From Thermoplasmata archaeon (lineage in GTDB: Archaea > Thermoplasmatota > Thermoplasmata > RBG-16-68-12 > JAGMCJ01): 8,656 nt of DNA. Within the stretch, counting starts at the first letter, position 1; each line of letters starts with the position of its first letter. Made by a program: the position numbers and the translations under genes. The notes below the pieces were generated by a model. That model made no database searches, had not been told where the DNA came from, and was given only the letters and a program-made list of their open reading frames with translations. Shown here piece after piece: positions 6,768 to 8,656 of this stretch. The stretch spans positions 1 to 8,656 of the forward strand of contig JAGMCJ010000122.1 of assembly GCA_023129265.1 (NCBI GenBank). The letters run 5' to 3'.

Positions 6768-7430
6768 GTGAAAGTGCCCGGTAACTGGAAGGTGAGCATC
6801 ATCTGCGCCATCGTGGCCATGGCACTTGTCGCCGTCGCCCAGTTCGGGCCCTGGTACAATGTCAGCGCGGTGCACGAAGGCTCGGACGGCGAGCTGCTCG
6901 CGGAGCTGAGCATCGACTACAGGCTCGGGGACCTCACGCACCTGTGGGGCCAGCGGGAGGTCACCTACGAGCACTACACGGTCGCGTACTCGGAGCTGCC
7001 CTCCTGGGACACGCTGGGTGTCTTCGCGACGACGCAAGTCCTAGCGGCGCTCCCCCTCCTCTTCATTCCGCTGATGCTCGCCGCGATCCTCCTGTGCGCG
7101 CGGGGGAAGCTGGACCGCAGGATCGCGCTCGGTCTCGGCGTCCTGGCGGTCGTCTTCACCGTCCTGAGTCCCGCCTACTTCGCGCTCGCGCTGCCGGGTC
7201 CCATGGAGGAGGAGGCCAACCTGCTCGGCTCGCCGCCCGTGCAGGGCTTCTGGGGTTCTGACGTGGGCGCCTCGTCGACGGGCGTGGCGGGAGCCGAGGA
7301 GCGTGACTCCTGGGGACCCGAGGGGGGCTGGTACCTGATGATTATCGCATTCATGCTCTTGCTCGCGGGGACGATCGCCTCTCTGGGGTTGGGGAAGGAA
7401 GAGCGGGACTCAGAGCTGCAGGAAGGTTGA
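6768..7430 (+). CDS. Four-TM membrane protein of unknown function
   Basis: With the GTG at 6768 the product has 220 residues and starts MKVPGNWK, a short basic leader, then TM1 (7-27, IICAIVAMALVAVAQFG). An outer loop of about 58 residues begins GPWYNVSAV and is acidic and rich in Tyr and Trp. TM2 (86-111) and TM3 (118-142) are joined by a basic inner loop (ARGKLDRR). A second outer loop (143-186) rich in Gly, Glu and Ser leads to TM4 (187-207) and an acidic tail. The topology is therefore N-in, C-in. The frame stays open back to an ATG at 6654, but that extension lies in the divergent promoter region and reads unlike a natural N-terminus, so I prefer 6768; ATG 6723 is a second choice. GAGGA lies only two to three bases before the GTG and a weak TATTA-poor box TTCTTATG is at 6732-6739. 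I recognise no family. It is divergent from the membrane regulator gene and could be a further target. Confidence 0.75.
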   Translation: MKVPGNWKVSIICAIVAMALVAVAQFGPWYNVSAVHEGSDGELLAELSIDYRLGDLTHLWGQREVTYEHYTVAYSELPSWDTLGVFATTQVLAALPLLFIPLMLAAILLCARGKLDRRIALGLGVLAVVFTVLSPAYFALALPGPMEEEANLLGSPPVQGFWGSDVGASSTGVAGAEERDSWGPEGGWYLMIIAFMLLLAGTIASLGLGKEERDSELQEG

Positions 7431-7460
7431 GAATCAGGGTCCGAAGGCCCGGAATCGGAA

Positions 7461-7703
7461 TTGGTGGGTGTTGCCCGCCAAGGTCGCGAAGGCGAGGCTA
7501 AAGTCTGGCCGGTGTCTTCCGTACATCAATTCCTCGCGGTCGCGGGCCTGAAGGCCACTGTCCCGGTCGAGCGCGTCGAGGCCTTCGATGCAACAGCCCC
7601 GCCGAACTTCCTCAGAGTTCTGCAGGACTCCGATGTCCTTTTGGCGGGTCACGCCTACTGGGTGAAGGTGAACCACGACACGGTCTGGGTCATCTCCAAC
7701 TAG
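7461..7703 (+). pseudogene. Orphan C-terminal fragment of an archaeal secreted protein (YWVKV-type domain)
   Basis: This open frame of about 80 residues, with only a TTG available as start, ends in a recognisable pattern: ERVEAFDATAPPNFLRVLQD, then a loop, then AYWVKVNHDTVWVIS and TAG. In many archaeal secreted or surface proteins a C-terminal domain has the same order (RVE-[GA]-[YF]-D near the start, APP-x-x-LRVL, then G-x-G-YW-[VI]-x-V and a final W). Here the preceding part is short: the expected opening with a conserved aromatic/LVSFP-like strand is not clear, and there is no signal peptide. It therefore looks like the stub of a larger gene rather than a working one. It lies in the same frame as the upstream membrane gene, separated from it only by that gene's TGA at 7428, with no other stop between. 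No ribosome binding site is apparent. A short functional protein remains possible. Confidence 0.55.
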
Positions 7704-7753
7704 GCGTCCCGCGAGGGGCCTGTTACAGTCCTTGAGGAAGCGGTTGCAGACGC

Positions 7754-7767
7754 CAAAAGACTTAAGA
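7754..7767 (+). promoter_or_regulatory. BRE/TATA-like promoter ahead of the two-TM miniprotein gene
   Basis: The sequence AAAAGACTTAAGAG has a purine-rich first half and an A/T core matching the GACTTAAG of the membrane-regulator promoter. With the core centred near 7763, transcription would start near 7789, giving a leader of about 35 bases to the ATG at 7824. Confidence 0.4.
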
Positions 7768-7768
7768 G

Positions 7769-7796
7769 CCCTCCCGTAATCTTTCGTACTGGAGGG
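7769..7796 (+). repeat. Inverted repeat pairing with a Shine-Dalgarno-like GGAGGG
   Basis: CCCTCC (7769-7774) is the exact complement of GGAGGG (7791-7796). Inside it, GTA (7776-7778) pairs with TAC (7787-7789) across one C/T mismatch, leaving an eight-base loop. The right arm is a near-perfect Shine-Dalgarno. If the RNA starts upstream of 7769, the hairpin would hide it. If the RNA starts near 7789, as the TATA position suggests, the arm is free and the repeat would act only as DNA. Confidence 0.4.
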
Positions 7797-7823
7797 AATC
7801 CCACGAGGAAAAGGCAGGTCGTC

Positions 7824-7982
7824 ATGGGGCTCGTCCTTGTCATCCTTGCTTGGGTCATGCTGCTCGTGCTTCCGCGTGTCTTTGCGGAAGTCTCCCTTCT
7901 TCTGCTTTGGATAGCGGTACCCGTCGTATTCGGAATCGGGATGTTCATGTTCGCCTGGGGGTTTGTCGTCGAGCTGCATTAG
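7824..7982 (+). CDS. Two-TM miniprotein, 52 residues, unknown function
   Basis: An ATG at 7824 opens a short frame to TAG 7980-7982. The product is almost wholly hydrophobic: TM1 about 2-17 (LVLVILAWVMLLVL), a short turn PRVFAEV, and TM2 about 24-48 (SLLLLWIAVPVVFGIGMFMF), ending VVELH. Such density of Leu, Val, Phe and Trp without an internal stop is unlikely by chance. The start is uncertain. A weak AGGT at 7816-7819 precedes the ATG by four bases. A much better GGAGG (7791-7795) is too far from it and is instead seven bases from an ACG at 7803, from which the in-frame peptide TRKRQVV would give the positive charges expected before an inward N-terminus. No ATG, GTG or TTG is available there. 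A promoter-like box lies at 7754-7767. I recognise no family. A long minus-strand frame across the same bases is its antisense shadow. Confidence 0.6.
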   Translation: MGLVLVILAWVMLLVLPRVFAEVSLLLLWIAVPVVFGIGMFMFAWGFVVELH

Positions 7983-8078
7983 CTACCGCAGTAATGAGGT
8001 CAGCTCTTGCGCTTTTCACATTTTGGACCGAAAAACGGCGAAGTTGTCGAGATTCCATTCTCAGGATGATACTCACAG

Positions 8079-8092
8079 TCGGACATGACCGA
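8079..8092. promoter_or_regulatory. Near-palindrome abutting the zinc-ribbon gene's TATA box
   Basis: TCGGACATGACCGA has outer arms TCGG/CCGA and a central CATG, all symmetric, with only the two A positions breaking symmetry (12 of 14 bases). It ends just before the TATA box that begins at 8093, where the BRE would lie, so a bound protein could compete with TFB. Its role as an operator is inference. Confidence 0.35.
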
Positions 8093-8104
8093 AGATATTA
8101 ATAG
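8093..8104 (+). promoter_or_regulatory. TATA box of the zinc-ribbon miniprotein gene
   Basis: AGATATTAATAG is the most A/T-rich short block in the region. Centred near 8098, it predicts a transcript start near 8124 and a leader of about 37 bases containing the ribosome binding site at 8149-8155. Confidence 0.55.
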
Positions 8105-8148
8105 TGCCCTCATCATGGGCAGGACGAACAAGGTATTGTTCGAGGTTG

Positions 8149-8155
8149 GGAGGTG
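8149..8155 (+). promoter_or_regulatory. Shine-Dalgarno fixing the GTG start at 8161
   Basis: GGAGGTG followed by GTAAA and then GTG is a full-strength site at five-base spacing. It rules out the in-frame GTG at 8104, which has no such site and overlaps the TATA box. Confidence 0.75.
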
Positions 8156-8160
8156 GTAAA

Positions 8161-8322
8161 GTGGTACACTGTGATGGCTGTGACAATGATACCCGCAACT
8201 GTCCCGCTGACGGTAGTCCGCTTGGTGATCGGAGAGTAGATACGTGCAAGTCGGACTCGCATCCAGCAACGGAACCGCCAGTTGTGACACACTGTCCGTA
8301 TTGCGGGGTGCGGTTTCCTTAG
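8161..8322 (+). CDS. Six-cysteine zinc-ribbon-like miniprotein, 53 residues
   Basis: From GTG 8161 to TAG 8320-8322 the product opens MVHCDGCDND and closes THCPYCGVRFP. Cysteines lie at 4, 7, 14, 29, 45 and 48 and histidines at 3, 34 and 44. The two CxxC knuckles at the ends (4/7 and 45/48) are the classic four-ligand set of a zinc ribbon, and CPYCG is its most typical half. Cys14 and Cys29, with the histidines, could form a second site or a disulphide. The middle is polar and Pro/Asp/Ser-rich, without hydrophobic core segments, so folding probably depends on the metal. Small stand-alone ribbons in archaea usually act as adaptors for nucleic acid or protein partners; no specific role can be read here. 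The gene has its own promoter, a near-palindrome before it, and a strong ribosome binding site. It lies alone between the miniprotein gene and the converging TPR gene. Confidence 0.72.
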   Translation: MVHCDGCDNDTRNCPADGSPLGDRRVDTCKSDSHPATEPPVVTHCPYCGVRFP

Positions 8323-8333
8323 AAGAGCTTCTA
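8320..8333 (+). repeat. Short hairpin at the stop codon of the zinc-ribbon gene
   Basis: TAGAAG and CTTCTA are exact inverted repeats separated by two bases, giving a five-pair stem with a GAGC loop that begins at the stop codon. No T-run follows, so it is at best a weak transcript end. It lies in the gap between two converging genes. Confidence 0.25.
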
Positions 8334-8379
8334 GGGATCGAGGAGTACAAGACAGCCTAAGCCATTCAAAGCAGAGACT

Positions 8380-8656
8380 CTATTCGTTTGCCGAATACTT
8401 CAGGTCATCCTCTACCCTTTTGACCAACCACTGGATGTTCTGCTCCTTGAGTAGCTTTACTGCACGGTTTCCGTATTCCTTCGCCTTCTTCTTTTCCCCG
8501 CGAGCCTTCCAAAGAAGTGCGTAGTCCCAGCATACCATGGCGAGGAGATACTCCTGCTTCATTTCCTCGAGCATACCAAGTGCCTTCTCGAAACTCTCCT
8601 GTGATCTCTCCCATTCTTTCTGTTCCCTGAGTATCGCGCCTTCTACCTTCACGCAG
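8380..8656 (-). CDS. TPR-repeat protein, C-terminal end; 5' end outside the window
   Basis: The minus-strand frame is open to the window edge, so the GTG at 8652 is probably internal and the true start lies beyond 8656. The visible 91 residues form two helix-turn-helix TPR-like units: one with EWERSQESFEKALGMLEEM, the next with YALLWKARGEKKKAKEYGNR and AVKLLKEQ. Each has the small/large residue spacing typical of TPRs (A-L before the turn, G at the turn, A in helix B). A final charged helix (WLVKRVEDDLKYSANE) caps the array. Arrays of this kind end many archaeal multidomain signalling proteins and AAA-type ATPases, where they bind partners; which of these this gene encodes cannot be told here. 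It is more A/T-rich than the genes left of 7980 and converges with the zinc-ribbon gene, leaving 57 bases between them. Confidence 0.75.
   Translation of the reverse strand, partial: CVKVEGAILREQKEWERSQESFEKALGMLEEMKQEYLLAMVCWDYALLWKARGEKKKAKEYGNRAVKLLKEQNIQWLVKRVEDDLKYSANE

Noticed and set aside
7428..7430. Possible TGA recoding (selenocysteine or read-through) joining the membrane protein to the downstream frame
   Set aside because: No stem-loop suited to recoding was seen, the spacer is low-complexity, and the two parts belong to unrelated protein types.
7434..7979. 181-codon minus-strand frame
   Set aside because: Its translation is highly charged and repetitive, and it is explained as the antisense of the two-TM miniprotein and the secreted-protein fragment.
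8010..8025. T-rich stretch after the miniprotein gene as a terminator
   Set aside because: The T runs are only four long and interrupted; too weak to call.
8000..8350. 116-codon minus-strand frame opposite the zinc-ribbon gene
   Set aside because: The plus strand has a TATA box, a strong Shine-Dalgarno and paired CxxC motifs; the minus frame has none of these.

Overview
The window looks like archaeal chromosome, most likely from an uncultured member of the Thermoplasmatota or a related euryarchaeal lineage. The grounds are four: A/T-rich TATA-like boxes about 25-35 bases ahead of several genes, some with almost no leader; a signal-peptide plus membrane-anchored tandem winged-helix regulator; a very large secreted beta-propeller with LVIVD-type repeats; and a C-terminal domain of archaeal secreted proteins ending in a YWVKV-type motif. 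The lineage call is inference. There are no RNA genes, CRISPR arrays or transposases. Most of the window is GC-rich, and the last ~670 bases are visibly richer in A/T.

Left part (1-2142): the 3' portion of a NYN-domain (PIN-like) nuclease gene fused to two winged-helix-like domains. It is cut by the window edge. It is followed directly by a decayed short-chain dehydrogenase (SDR) remnant that has lost its Rossmann N-terminus and, by a frame-shifting internal deletion, its YxxxK active site. Converging on this from the minus strand is a two-TM protein with a possible PH-like C-terminal domain, apparently transcribed without a leader.

Centre (2178-7430): a minus-strand pair, first a 474-residue membrane-spanning regulator (signal peptide, PepSY-like outer domain, one TM, two inner winged helices), then 38 bases later a 992-residue membrane-anchored or secreted beta-propeller with a strong ribosome binding site. 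The layout suggests an envelope sensor-regulator and the surface protein it may control. Divergent from the pair is a four-TM protein of unknown function; the shared upstream region holds a dyad that could be an operator.

Right part (7431-8656): an orphan C-terminal fragment of a secreted protein; a 52-residue two-TM miniprotein behind an unusual hairpin that covers a Shine-Dalgarno-like GGAGGG; a 53-residue six-cysteine zinc-ribbon miniprotein with a textbook promoter and ribosome binding site and a near-palindrome just ahead of its TATA box; and, converging from the right edge, the C-terminal end of a TPR protein.
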